Source: Oryza sativa Japonica Group (Eukaryota; Streptophyta; Magnoliopsida; Poales; Poaceae). Taken from it: a stretch of 64,000 nt of DNA. The notes beneath the pieces are model-generated. The model was not told the DNA's origin. It searched no databases and was given only the letters and a program-made list of their open reading frames with translations. The stretch spans positions 33,771,501-33,835,500 of the forward strand of contig NC_089035.1 of assembly GCF_034140825.1 (NCBI RefSeq), given 5' to 3'. A program made the position numbers and the translations under genes. Below are positions 1 to 11,565 of this stretch, piece by piece. Each line of letters opens with the position of its first letter. The stretch's first letter is position 1.

Positions 1-1718
1 AGCTCATAAAGGGTGATTGGAATGGTCCTCTGATATCTTCTAGAAGAATATTCCTTCCAGTAGCATAGTCGTCAAGTTTCATCTTTCATCTTTCGTGTGC
101 CACTCATCTTCATGTAGTGTGCTTGAATACTATCTGTCAGCTCGAAGAATTCCCGACGGAGGCAACCCAAATTCCTCCCAGTTACTTGCTTGTTTCGGTC
201 GAATAGGAGGAGTAACATAATGTGTATTCAAATCTTTAGTTGCTGTGCATACATAGATGGAATTTTTTAATGATTTATCACTCTCTTTAGATTGTCACTT
301 CTCACCTCATATAATGATACGTTGGGATCCTACGAGGGAGTGACGTAGGGGCTAGGATAGCAAATCATCACATCCCCCTACATAGATTTGGGTTCTAAAT
401 TTGGTCCATATTAAAAAAAATGTGGATCCTATATAAATATATATAGGCAAACATATAGTGTCTTTTTTTTTTGCATAATCAACTCCTTGTCAAGAATACG
501 AGTCGGTTTTATATATGGTTTTTTATGAGCAGTGTTACAAGTATTAAAAAAATGCTTACAAAACGATTATAAACAAAGTTCCCAACTTCCCATGGATGAG
601 AGTAATGAGAAATCTGGATTTACTCATAAAAATGTCACATTAGCATTTGTAAGAATTTTGTTTGAAAACATTTATCTATAACTTCTTTCTACTTTGAATA
701 CATGCATAAACCAAAATTTCCACATCCTAACAAATACATGTCACCAAAATCAATATGCTAAAGCAAAAAGTGAGTGTAGCTCAACTAGTTAGGTTTTAGC
801 TGGTGGTAAAACTCGTTCGGATTAAAATTCTAGACTTGGTATGGGTGCTCGTATTTATGACAATTTCTATGTTGGGCTAGGGACCCGGCCCCATGGGACC
901 AGAGGAGGAGGAGAATCCTTACCTGCAGATGAGCGGGGGTGAGAGCAGTGATCATAAGTTACCCATGGGTAACCCGATGGGATCCAGAGTGTCAATTATT
1001 CCTCTAAAAATAGACCATCCTAAAATATTTAAGCCCAACACCCACTTATAGCATACTGGCCCAGTAGACCCAACATGCAAAGAGCTTCAATCCATTGGGA
1101 AAAGGAAAATCCTGACTCTCCTACTCCTATCCTGCCGCCACATGCATATCCCATTATCGCAAATATTATCTAGTCACGAGGAGCAGACTCCACATCTCAG
1201 TGCGCCTCTGCCCTCCACTCATGTGTCATCGACTTATCGTGCGTATCCCCTCCACTTCGTCTCTAGTCCTTGCTTCTCACCAATCTCGCCGTCGTCAGTT
1301 GCTAACTGTCGCCACCCACACCCTTCCTCTTCTCCCCTCTTCCGTCGGTCACTAATTACCGCCGCCATCCACCCCAAACTGCCCCCTCTCCCACCAGTGG
1401 AGAGGCACTCTGTTTGGAGCCCCAGTCGGATGACGGGTTCCCGGAGGGGCCAAGGCTTGGATGGGATTAAGCCATGTTCATCCTTTAGGAGCTAGGATCG
1501 GGTGGACCCGCAAGAGGGTGGGGCGAGGGCCATTCCTGTTCAACTTGCACCCGATCCGCCCCGTTGCCATCTCTATTTATGAGATTGTTGTGACATGGAT
1601 GTGCTAAGGAGCGGTAAATTCTTAGTAGTGTAGGCTCATAGGATCCCTTGCTATGTGGTCTTCAGCATGGGCTACAGGACTAGAAGCCCTTTTTAAATTT
1701 GAGTAAAAATATGCAACC
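1..1718. other. Repeat-rich spacer, no gene recognised
   Basis: AT-rich sequence without a convincing gene. An open frame at 1142-1495 (+) is rich in Pro, Ser and His and matches no family I know. The stretch around 1500-1570 resembles the end of a plant DNA transposon (a terminus reading outward as GGATGGCAACGGGGCGG-like), but I could not find its partner end. A SINE-like fragment is listed separately. Confidence 0.5.
774..861 (+). mobile_element. tRNA-derived SINE-like fragment
   Basis: It begins GTGTAGCTCAACTAGTTAGG, which fits a Pol III A box. About 25 bases later comes a degraded B box (GTTCGGATTAAAATTC, against the ideal GGTTCGANNCC). The following text (CTAGACTTGGTATGGGTGCT) is a combination I recall from rice SINE or tRNA-related repeats. 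No target duplication was found, so this is probably an old fragment. Confidence 0.4.
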
Positions 1719-1720
1719 TA

Positions 1721-1865
1721 CTCCCTTCGTCCAAACAAAAAACAACCTAAGCAAGGATGTGATGTAACCTAAGACAATGAATCTAGACACGAGTATATCC
1801 ATATTTATTGTACTAGGTTACATCACATCCTTGCCTAGGTTGCATTTTTTTTGGAACGGAGGGAG
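1721..1865. mobile_element. Stowaway MITE
   Basis: The ends are inverted repeats (CTCCCTTCGTCC on the left, GGAACGGAGGGAG on the right) with TA on both sides (1719-1720 and 1866-1867). The interior folds back on itself around 'aacctaagcaaggatgtgat'. These are the standard hallmarks of a Tc1/mariner-derived Stowaway element. Confidence 0.85.
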
Positions 1866-2023
1866 TAAGCCCCACAAGGGATGGCGCACCAAGGGGCTTG
1901 AACCACCACTGTGTATATCTTGCTGTAATGTGCCTAGTGTTCGGCCGCTGTTAATGTGCCACAACTTGCAGCCTTGCTGAAAAGAGAAAAAAAAATTAAT
2001 GGCACGAGACAATTGGATACTTA

Positions 2024-2409
2024 GGGCCCCTTTGAATCGTATGGTAGAAAAAACGGAGGAATAGGAAAAACACAGGATTCTGACAGGAATTGAAGTGTAA
2101 AATAGAGGATTGCAAAACATAGGAAAAACACATGAATAGTCGTTTGATTGGAGCGCAGGAAAAACATAGGAATCGGATGAGAGAGATAGACTCAAAGGAA
2201 ATTTTCCAAGAGGTTAGGGCCCCTTTGAATCGCAGGGTAGAAAAAACGGAGGAATAGGAAAAACATAGGATTCTGACAGGAATTGAAGTGTAAAACAGAG
2301 GATTGCAAAACACAGGAAAAACACAGGAATAGTCGTTTGATTGGAGCGCAGGAAAAACGCAGGAATCGGATGAGAGAGATAGACTCAAAGGAAATTTTCC
2401 AAGAGGTTG
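2024..2409 (+). repeat. 193-bp tandem duplication inside the MITE
   Basis: Two head-to-tail copies start at 2024 and 2217. Each opens with TTAGGGCCCCTTTGAATCG and runs to about 'aattttccaagaggtt'. They differ at only a few bases, for example TATGGTAG against CAGGGTAG near the start. The duplication therefore copied one whole terminus of the element. Confidence 0.85.
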
Positions 2410-2580
2410 GAGCTCTTGCTAAATTTCCTCCAAAATCTACATGCAATGTGTCATTCCATAGGAATTTCATAGGATTTGGAAAGCTTCAATCCTTTGAATC
2501 AAAGGGCCAAATAGGAAAATTTCCTATAGGATTTGAATCCTATGAAATTCCTACATAAATCCTTTGATTCAAAGGGGCCC
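2024..2580. mobile_element. PIF/Harbinger-type (Tourist-like) MITE
   Basis: The terminal inverted repeats GGGCCCCTTTGAATC and GATTCAAAGGGGCCC are flanked on both sides by TTA (2021-2023 and 2581-2583). This is the 3-bp target duplication expected of PIF/Harbinger elements. The left part, including the inverted repeat and its TTA, is present twice (see the tandem repeat entry). No transposase is present, so the element is non-autonomous. Confidence 0.85.
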
Positions 2581-2772
2581 TTAGAGTGGATATTAAATTT
2601 CCTACATTTTTTCTCTAGAATCATAGGAATAGGAAAATTTCATATGTTTTTCCTTTTCTCGTTCCTACGTGACACTGACACAGTATGAATCATGAAACGA
2701 CACTGCCAGGTGATGTGGAGTACTAAGTTAGTAGGTGGAGCTCAAGCCCCTTCAAGAAACGCGCCTTTCCTG

Positions 2773-5700
2773 TCACACCAAGTCGTCCTGGTTGGGGTTG
2801 GGCTTGGGTGAGGTGAGGATCGCGGTGTAGAGCCGGAGCTTCTCCTCGCCGAGCGACGAGCACCGCGACAGCGGCCTGCGCGGGCGGATGAAGGAGAGCG
2901 ACGCGAGCGTCTTGCGGTGCTTGTACCGCCGCCACGCGAGCTGCACGGCGACGGCCGCCCACGTGCGCCACCCGTGCGAGTAGTAGCGCGCGCTGCGCCG
3001 CACCCTGTCGTTGGTGAAGGTGTAGCGGAAGTGCTGCGTCACGTACTTGACGTCCGCGGCCTCCAGCCCGAACGCCTCCGTGCTCTCCATCGTCACCAGC
3101 GTCGACGACGACGCCGGCAGCCGCTCCAGGAACGGCCGCCGCATGCACCACGACAGCAGCTCGTCCCCGCTGAAGTTGCCCGGCCCCAGCGTGCAGCAGC
3201 TCGTGGCGCCGGTCCTCAGCACCTGGCTGCTCTGCAGGTGCCCTCGCACTATGAACAGCATCCTCTGCACCGGGTCGCCCTCTCTAACGATCTAGAGAAG
3301 TACACAGATCACTTAAGATTATTGTGCCATTGCGAGATCATTGTACTTAGCTAGTGTTCTAGTTGATGAGCTTACAATTTCTCCTTTGGGGAATACGAGG
3401 GACTTGACCCTGTCACAGATGTTCTCGAGCACCAGGTCGTCCATGTGTTGGAACAGTGGCACCTGTGACCATGCAAAGGTTAGAGCCGAACACCAGATCG
3501 TGCGCGTCATACGTACGACAAACGCGTTTGTTACCGTGTTTTACCTGGCGGACGAGGTCGAGGCAGAGGTGGTACTTGATGTCGCGGCGGAGCCCCTCCG
3601 GCAGGTCGCGGACGATGCGGCACTCGTCGACGCCGCGCGTGGCCGCCCACCGCTGCCGCTCGTGCTGCCGCACCCGGTGCCGGAAGCTCTGCGGCAGCTT
3701 CTTCCGCTTCATCCACCACTCCACGCCCCGCAGCCTCGTCTGCATCGCCTGCTTCTTCGACGTCGCCGCGTTCAAGAACACCTGAGCATGTAGCCAACGC
3801 AAATGTCATCATACACCTAACGCCTAAAGAGTGGTACACACGTCGAACATGACCACTAATTACCTTGATGTTTCCTATGAGCATCGTCACGAGGATTAAG
3901 CCCCCGGTGATAGTGATGATGTTGAACACTATCTCCAGCCACTCTGTTGTGCTCGCCAAGTTCCCAAATGTACTGAACAAGTGAACAACACAGGATCATG
4001 TCACCATACACGCGAAGACTCAGGCTACCATATACCAGATTTAATTTGTGTCAAGTGAGCTCGCAAAGATCCAAGTACTGACCTGAGTGTCATGAGGCCC
4101 CAGAAGATGGGGAGCAAGATCTTCTCCAGCCGGCTCGGGTTCGCCACGAGCATGACGGTCCACTTGTACGCCCCGTACTGGTAGTTGTCGCCGCTGTCGA
4201 GGCACGTGCCCCGGGCGGAGGCGTCGAGGGCCCAGGCGAGCCTGTCCGCGCCCACGCCGCCCACGGCGCCACCGTAGTAGAGCGGCGCCGCGCACGCCAG
4301 CGCACCGGGCGCGCACCCGCTCCCGCCCTGGGCGCACTGCTCCTTGAGGCACTTGGTCGCGCGCTGCGCCCCGAGCAGGTACCAGCACGCGCCCACCGCC
4401 TGCATCAACGACGACGCAGAGTCACGCAGAGACGATCGGTCCAACGACGACGCAGAAATCGAAGGAGGCGCGCGGCGACTCACGTGAGCGGCGACGAAGT
4501 AGGCCATGAGGTTGAGCGCGATGCCCCACCAGATGGTGCCGAACACGTAGGTGTTCTGCATCCGGCGCAGGAGGCGGACGGCGTGGTATATCTTGGGCAG
4601 GTACTCGAACAGGAACGACACCAGGAGCACCGTCATTACCGCCGTCGTCGACCCGGCGCGTATCATCGCCGGTGCCGCCACCCAGACGATCACCTGCATG
4701 CATGCACGGCGAGCACTCACGGCGTGATTCCGTTGCAAAAGCAAACGAGGCAATAATGCATTGCACGCATGATAAGGGAAGAAAACAAACTGTGCGACAA
4801 ATACAGGCCAGGCAGCCGCATGGTCTACTAGAACAAAATGATGGGACCTTTACTGAGACGATCTTCAACTTCAATTTGGCATTGATGAAGGGACTGTTTG
4901 GTACAACTACAGCTCCAACTCCACCCCTCTTGGAGCTGAAGCTCAGTCAAATAGTTTCAGCTCCATTAAAACTGGGAGTGGAGTTGAGTGAAGCTCTCTC
5001 ACAAAATATACTAGAGTTGTGGAGCTGGGTTTAGACAGCTTCACAACTCCACTCCAGACTCCTGGAGTTATATTTAGGAGTTGTAGCCGTACCAAATAGG
5101 ACCTAAATGCAGAGCTGGTGTTTCAGTTAATTTGGTGATACAACGACAAGAATTGATTGCTGACAACGGCCAAACCGTTAGTACACAATTCATGCCTGAA
5201 TTATGCCAGAATCATGGTCCCATGTACAGATGTACTTTGTACAAATGCACACGTACGAGCGAATCACGTTAGACAAATGAACCGATCAGTGACAGCTTGA
5301 ACATGTATGAACATTATTTTGGCCGCGTGTGTGTGCACCCACATGAGCAGCAGAGCAAGGCTGCAGGCAGGGAGCTTCTGGGAGAACGTGAACATTGAGG
5401 AGTGTTTGGGTTCTTATCTAAAAGTCAAATTTTACTAAGATTTTATGGTTTTAGTCATAGGATGCCGTTCGAACTTAATTTTGGGGAAAAACACTACATA
5501 ACCATGGTAATTTGTTAATGGACACCCCGCCGATTAAAATAATAATTTCTAGTTGAGGAGAGGAAAATCACGTGAAATGTCAAAAATGCCCTTGGACCCA
5601 CGTCAGCTCTCCTATCTATCTTCTCTCTATCCCCTCCTTCCACATGTCAGCAGAGCCGCGACAACGGCGGGCAGGCGAGGTCCGACGGCGGCGGCGGCGG

Positions 5701-7008
5701 GAGGGCGAGGGCGGAGCGGCCACGGCGACGCGCGGGCGAGGGTCGGAGCGACAACGACGGGTGGGCGAGCGGGCGGCTGGCCCTGTCGCCTAGTAAGCGG
5801 TAGCGGCGAGCACCTGCGGCGACACCATTCAACTCTCTCACTTACCTTCATTGCTTATCCAATCATAACCGGTCCTATTTAATTCTACCTACTTTCTTAA
5901 TAATTTTGTGCAACTTTATCATTGTATTCTAGGAGAGCGGATGTAGTGCTTTATTTTCCACGTGGACCATGAAAAGTTGCTAGTATAACTGGGGGTCCAA
6001 GCTAGGGATACCGCAGGCAGCACCACGTTGATGAGTGCAGAGCGTAGCTTCATCAGACCCGCAGCTTGGGTCGGGTCTAGTACTTCTAGGCTTCCAACGA
6101 AACGTGGTCCGAACTCAGAGGACAGTGGATCACGTGCACGCAGCGACGCAACAGTTTGCACGTCAGATATAAAGCAACACCCATCACGATACGAGATGCG
6201 ACGGTCATGCTATGGTAAAGCATGGTGAGTCGGGGACACAACGGAAATCAGATTACTGCTCCACTACTGTATATCGAAAGCTCCCAAACCTTCCATTTTC
6301 CAGGATGTTTTGGACAAACAGTCCAATCTGGAACAGTGGCCCATCGGCGGTTCTCTTTCTGTACTCTAAAAAAATCCCGCAAGAATGATGCTTTTGTACC
6401 AAACGAACCGAAGATTTGGAAAAAGACATGAAACTAGAGGAAGAAATCGACTGTCAAGTACTCACCTGCATTACGGGAAGAATGACGAACATGTCCAGCA
6501 TGAGCCCTTTCCTGGACACCGGCCTCGCCACCTGAGCCGGCGCCGGCCCGCCGCCATTGCCGCCGGCTCCCCGCTCCGCCGCCACCTCCTCGTCGGCGCC
6601 GTCGTCCTCCTCCGGCGGCCGCACCGCCGCCCGGAGGCGCATCAGCAAGTTCCAGGCGTGCATGGCGTCCACCGTGCACCGGAGCACGGTGACCGCGGCG
6701 GCGAACCACCCGTCGAGGAAGACGCACATGAGCGGCCCGCTGACGGACACGGCGTACAGGAAGAGCGGGTCGACCATGAGCCCCGCCGCGCAGGCGAGGA
6801 GGTACGCCCTGTCCCACTCCCGCGCCCACCACCCCGCCCGCCGCGGCTCGAGCGGCGCCCACGCCCACCTCCGCTTGCCGCCGCCACGCTTCGGCGGCGG
6901 CTTCCGCTCCTGCTCCTCCAGCCATAACCTCTGCACAACACCAACACCATGAGCGGACGAGGCGGCGGCGGCGGAGGAGGACGCCATCGCCGAGTGCCCG
7001 CTCGACAT
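2773..7008 (-). CDS. Cyclic nucleotide-gated ion channel, CNGC4 type (group IVb)
   Basis: Plasma-membrane cation channel of the plant CNGC family; CNGC2/CNGC4-type members act in calcium entry and immunity. Seven coding exons with GT-AG borders join in frame: 6466-7008, 4484-4693, 4083-4399, 3864-3972, 3545-3781, 3376-3462 and 2773-3291, giving 673 aa (Arabidopsis CNGC4 is about 694). The order is: GC-rich N-terminus; transmembrane segments from about residue 70; the pore helix and filter STFGNL at 357-362; the C-linker; a cyclic-nucleotide-binding domain with the phosphate-binding cassette LGPGNFSGDELLSW at 536-549; and an IQ-like calmodulin segment (AVQLAWRRYKH). The C-terminal half is close to Arabidopsis CNGC4 as I remember it. 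The first ATG in frame is at 7008; a GTG upstream is not used. Intron 1 (1.77 kb) carries a MITE and a GC-rich insert. Confidence 0.93.
4890..5103. mobile_element. hAT-like MITE in CNGC intron 1
   Basis: Imperfect terminal inverted repeats: 'ggactgtttggtacaactac' on the left, and on the right a sequence whose complement begins 'ggtcctatttggtacggcta'. The interior has repeated AGCTCC/GGAGTT palindromes. The target duplication is not clear, so the family call rests on terminus style alone. Confidence 0.5.
5390..5945. other. GC-rich block fused to a Stowaway-like tail, in CNGC intron 1
   Basis: An AT-rich lead-in (5400-5560) is followed by a GCC/GGC-rich block at 5650-5820, with short open frames on both strands that look compositional. 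After it, 5835-5940 closely matches the interior and right end of the Stowaway-like element at 23314-23453 ('tattctagga' and 'ttaattctacctactttctt'), without that element's left end. It could be a decayed composite transposon carrying captured DNA. I see no conserved protein. Confidence 0.35.
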
Positions 7009-7023
7009 GATCGATGGTGCCAC

Positions 7024-7694
7024 CGTCCACCGCGCAAGCTTGTGAGGAACGGACGAGTCGATATGGCAAGCTAGCTAGCTAGCCAGCGACCCAGCCTAGC
7101 GTTTGCATTGATATGTAACGGAGTATATCACCCGCTCGTCGTCTTGCGGCGCGTAGTACACGTGTCTTGGTGACCGAATTGACTAGGCCGATTTGGCTCT
7201 TTGCGCCGCGTGTTAATACTGCACCCGCAGTGACGTCCTTGCGTCTATCTTCCGGCTAGTAGCTAGCGCGCGCGAGAGCCGAAGCTGCGTCGGCGGGGTT
7301 GGTTCAGATGTGTGATAACTGCGCAGACGACAGCGGCTGTGGACGAGAACGTCGATGAGGGCACACAGATGCAGACATGCAGTCGTATCACTTCGGAAGT
7401 GAACAAGGTGTCCGCGTCATGCGCGCACCCAGCCTCTTCCGATCCATGGCGTCAATCATTTCTCCTCCATGAGTGTTGCATCGATCGGCAGCGGTGGTCC
7501 GGTACTCCTGTTCGCCTGCCTGCCGCCGCTTGTCCTATCTTAACCTTATTACTGTATAGGTGGGATTCCGATCTCTCGCAACATCTCGATGCTGCTTGAT
7601 TAATCCACTTCCATCTCATGTTGGCTTCCATCTCATGTTGGTTCGGGTTTTTTTCTATGAAATGGAAGTGACCCAACATCTGGGGAGATTCATC
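7024..7694. other. Upstream region of the CNGC gene
   Basis: This is the likely promoter and 5' UTR of the minus-strand CNGC gene. It has an AGCTAGCT run at 7070-7082 and a mixed-composition stretch to 7694. I found no clear TATA box and no gene. Confidence 0.3.
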
Positions 7695-7705
7695 ATCCAT
7701 CCAAC

Positions 7706-7761
7706 CTTTTTTTTTTTGGGGAACGAACTGGCAAGGCGCCAGTTTTATTGAATAAAGAAAG
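7706..7761 (-). mobile_element. Extremely 5'-truncated LINE tail with a perfect 11-bp target duplication
   Basis: Only 56 bp were inserted: a poly(T) run (poly(A) on the minus strand) followed by a hairpin AACTGGC-AAGGC-GCCAGTT and 'ttttattgaataaag'. The target ATCCATCCAAC is duplicated exactly at 7695-7705 and 7762-7772. Poly(A), a variable-length target duplication and extreme truncation fit target-primed reverse transcription by a LINE. Comparable tails occur at 55355 and 57503. Confidence 0.75.
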
Positions 7762-7859
7762 ATCCATCCAACTTATAGCAGAAATTTTCTGTGTCAACTT
7801 GCCCTTCAGAACCAAGTAATTTTCATCTGTCTATGATATATTCAGAAGGCACACAAGAG

Positions 7860-9560
7860 GAAATTCACCAGCTTTCCAAGTCAGGCCCTTGCACAGATCT
7901 ACTGGCCATGGTGAGGACCAAGATCTTGAAGTGCATCATGCTGGCAATGCAATGCACAGTCCGTGTCCAGTGAGGCAATGACATCACTCTTCCATAATTT
8001 CATAGCGAGATAAGGTGCTCCAGTCAGATCATGCATTTGAACTTTACAGTACGCCATGGTTGCCTTATGTTCAAAAGACCTCAGGAGCCAGTTCAACCAG
8101 CTATATAAATGCATATGAACAACGCCAAATTTGCACAACTGCAAGTCTGCAAAGTAGATAAAATCATAAGTAAGGTGTAATGAGACAAACAGGACTGTAC
8201 AACGACAAAAAAAAAAGTGACAAAACAAAACGTTTGGTACTTGAAGATTCTCCGGGATTGTTAGTACCACACCAAGTACAGACTACAGAGTTATTGGACA
8301 ACTGCACCAACTGGCCATGCATGATCAAGTGAAAAATATGAAAGGGAAGAAATATTGTAGAATTACTTTCAGAACTTATACGCGCATGGGTCAATGTTAA
8401 GTCCAAAAGGCTTTCACAACCTAAAAAAAAGTATTCAGTAAAACATGCTTTTTAAGTGTTGAATATTAAACCAATCCCTAGTACCTTGAAGATGTCAATT
8501 GATTCTAGTTAATTGGTAACTCATCGGTGGCAACTGAAAATACTATTATACTGACCTTTGTTTTCTATTTGCTTGTCCAAGGAAAATGAACAAGAGAACA
8601 GATAAGAGGAACATAAGAGTACATATTAAGGGAGAAGCAAGTGTGGTTGCACAATTAATTGCACAGGACACCCATATCAAGTTTGATATTGCGACCTCTG
8701 CAATTGTCTATGAGGGCTCCAGGCCAACCATGAAGTTTCTTAGAGCAGGCATCATTATCGAAGTACATAAACACCTCTTGCTTCTCCAAAAGAAGGCATC
8801 TCAGCCCTACAGAAGGAATGTCTTAAAACGTTACAAAACTAATACTACTTCAAATGAAAGCACTATTGAACAACAAATATTTGCACCACTCAAGGGCATC
8901 TATACCTGACCCATTTGAGAACTCAGATGAATTCTCTACCATATCAGCAGCACATTTTACAGATGCACTTTTGTTCACTCTAGGCTTAGATCGCAAGGCA
9001 CTCGTAAATGCACAAGTTTTCATTATCTTCAGCAAAGGCGTTTTGCATGGGCCATCAGATGATACTTCAGCAGCACTCAGACATTTGGAACTAACATAGT
9101 CCATAAATCCAATATCAGCATTGGCAGTAACTGCCCTTTTGTGTCCATGGTTCATTTTTCACTTTCGCTCTTGCTGTCACTCTTTCTGAATCAGACTTTG
9201 GGGAACCAGATGAATCCTTGAAGCTGTCAGCTGACATGTCTTTGTTCACTATTTCTGAATTGTTGCCACTTCGATATCATCTGCAGATGGAATGGACCAA
9301 TGGTAAGTACTTTGTCGAAGAGAGACTACAGATAAGCTGGAAGGTCATCTTGTTCATCCTCATCCAAATGAACCCAATTAAGTGCCCCCCTTCCCTATGA
9401 GACATCGGATTCTTTCAAATTGTTCTCGACCTTCAGAATGTGATAGTCTGATAGCCAACTGCCGCAGCAAAGTCATCATGTTGTGCTCTTGTACTATTGT
9501 TTCGAGCTGAGAAACCATATTGCTAAAAGCACAGCAGATGAACAGAAGAATCACCCATCT
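7860..9560 (-). pseudogene. Unidentified gene-like remnant
   Basis: Several minus-strand stretches look like true plant coding sequence in codon use and composition, but do not join without frame changes. One runs from a possible acceptor near 9520 (NMVSQLETIVQEHNMMTLL) towards LDEDEQDDLPAYL near 9340, with a frame change at a run of six Gs near 9390. Another lies at 8850-9155 (TANADIGFMDYVSSKCLS). A third lies at 7899-8150, after a pyrimidine-rich tract and AG, and contains KVQMHDLTGAPYLAMKLWK. I do not recognise the family. It may be a decayed gene or an expressed gene whose introns I cannot place. A plus-strand frame at 8586-8909 overlaps it and is less convincing. Confidence 0.3.
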
Positions 9561-10473
9561 TCAGTTCTTCTGTTCTTCATGTAAAATTGAGAACAAATTT
9601 GGCTCCTCGATATACCGTATGAGAGGGTAACAATGTCCTAAGCTATATAGCTTCTTATGAAAGAGTAAAAAGGTTCCACTAAAAATCGTGTCAAAATGTC
9701 AGACATCATAGGTTTATCCACAAAGCAAACTACTTACAGTTCATCCTACATTTGTACCTTAAGCAAGGAGCTGGGTTTAGAGGCATCCTAATCTGTGTCT
9801 AATGACAAACCGGCTACTAGTACTACATTACAAGGCATTAATCAAAACGCAGATCGCCAGGTTTCCAAATCCACGAGTACCAAACAACAATTCGAACGCA
9901 ATCCAGCCACTGCACAACGTTGTACGACTGCGAAATGGGAGATGAGAGCAACCAAGTCACCTGCAGAGACCTCTGCCCGCAGCAGACGCTGCCGACGAAT
10001 AGGCCGCGTTCCTCTCCTCTCCTGTAAACCGAGTCCGTGATCCAGACACGCCGAGAATCAGCGTCGAATCCACAGAACGCAACGAACCAACGGTGGAAAC
10101 CCACATGAAAAAAGAAAAATCCCGAGGTAGAGGAGGGATATCCGTAGAGGAGTATACGGCCCGTCCCGGAGGTCTGTTCCGATGGCCTACGTAGTCGTGT
10201 AGAGGAGGAGACGGGAGTTTGGAGCTTTCATAGGACGGGAGTCGGGAGTTGAAATGGGAGGTTCAGGAGTAGGAGTGGCCGGGAGCCATTGGACGAAGAA
10301 GGATTCGAGTGGTGCCGTCGGCGTCCGACGCGGCGGCGGCTGGCCGACAGCCGTTCGACGAGGGGTGAGGGGGAGGTGGGAGAGCCCTCGACGCAGGCAA
10401 GCCTTGTGTTTGGCTCGTTCTGGGCTTCCAAGCCCAGTTAGGCCCACAAGACTCCTAGGTCAGATTGCCATGG
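9561..10473. other. Spacer; possible 5' end of the remnant gene
   Basis: No convincing coding sequence. Composition becomes GC-rich from about 9950 to 10440, as at many rice gene starts, so a promoter and first exon for the minus-strand remnant could lie here. This is inference only. Confidence 0.25.
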
Positions 10474-10971
10474 AATAAGTCCACTTCAACTCTCAATTCA
10501 ATTCGTGTCCCTCAACTACAATATCAGATATATTAATCCCCAAACTATTTAAACTAGTGCAAAATAACTTTCCTTAATTTTTTTGAGGGTGACTTTCGCT
10601 GACGCCCCTCGTTGACTAGTTGGCTGAGTCAACATGCAGAGCCCACATGCCGTTCCATAGCAAATGAGGGGAAGAGAAAGAGAGAGGGAAGGAGAGAGGA
10701 ACAAGGGAAGGAGAAAGAGAAGACTGACAAGTGGGTCTCGCATATTCTTTTTTTAATTCTAATACTACATAAGCGCCACATCAACGTTACGTAGGACGAA
10801 GATCATATCAGCATTGTCACGTAGTCATCACGCTAGTGAAACCGTCCTCCAAAACTATTGAGGGAGTCAAATTACACCGGTTTTAATAGCTAGGGGTCGA
10901 GATATCCGGTATTGTGGTTTAGAGATACGAATCAAATTCGGTTATTACTTAAGAGTCAGAGTGAACTTATT
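10474..10971. mobile_element. Non-autonomous DNA transposon, probably Mutator-like
   Basis: Left terminus AATAAGTCCACTTCAACTCT; the complement of the right terminus reads AATAAGTTCACTCTGACTCT, an inverted repeat of about 20 bp with four mismatches. The interior text ('gtccctcaactacaatatca') belongs to a common rice repeat type. No target duplication could be seen, so the superfamily is uncertain. Confidence 0.55.
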
Positions 10972-11565
10972 CTTTTCTTTTATATATTCTAGCGACTACG
11001 AAAAAACAAAAAAAACACGGCTACCGTGTGTGTGTTTGATAGAGGTAGTCTTTGAATGTCATGAAGATGAAGATTAAGTATTTTACGTAAAACGATGTGA
11101 TAACAACATGTGATAAATTGAATTTTAATTAATTATTACAACCTTAAAAAATAAATTAATCTGATATTTTAGAACAACTTTCATATTGAAAGTTTTCGTA
11201 CGAAACACACCGTTTAGTAGTTTGAAAAGCGTGCTATGAGTATCAAAAGTTAATCTAATTTTTGTTGGAGAAAATAACAGGGCCAGATTCATGCAGCAAT
11301 CTCGTGAACATTCGCTGATAGACTTAACACAACCAGGTCTCCTTAATCATCACACAAGAACAACTTTAGAACACCTCTCTATTTTGAGATGCATATGTAG
11401 TACACACGCGCATGACCATGTATGCATGGCAGCATGGGCAGGCGCCGGCAGCCCATGTCTTTATTCTCTCTCTCTTTTTTTTTTCTGTCCGAAAGGTGTA
11501 TCACCGCTTTATTCGTGGCAAGCTGCAGCACGGCAGTCGGGAGTCGCGGCGCGCCGTGGGGCGAA
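10972..11565. other. Spacer and probable 3' region of the first LysM gene
   Basis: AT-rich sequence at 11030-11275 resembles a common rice repeat (around 'cgaaacacaccgtttagtag'). The rest is probably 3' UTR of the LysM gene that ends at 11566. No coding region is supported. Confidence 0.35.

Noticed and set aside
1142-1495. A 117-codon plus-strand frame
   Set aside because: Low-complexity Pro/Ser/His composition, no domain, and surrounded by repeats.
6434-7069. Alternative long frames over CNGC exon 1 and a GTG-initiated extension
   Set aside because: The frame with correct splice phase and CNGC homology begins at ATG 7008; the upstream GTG would be very unusual for a plant gene.
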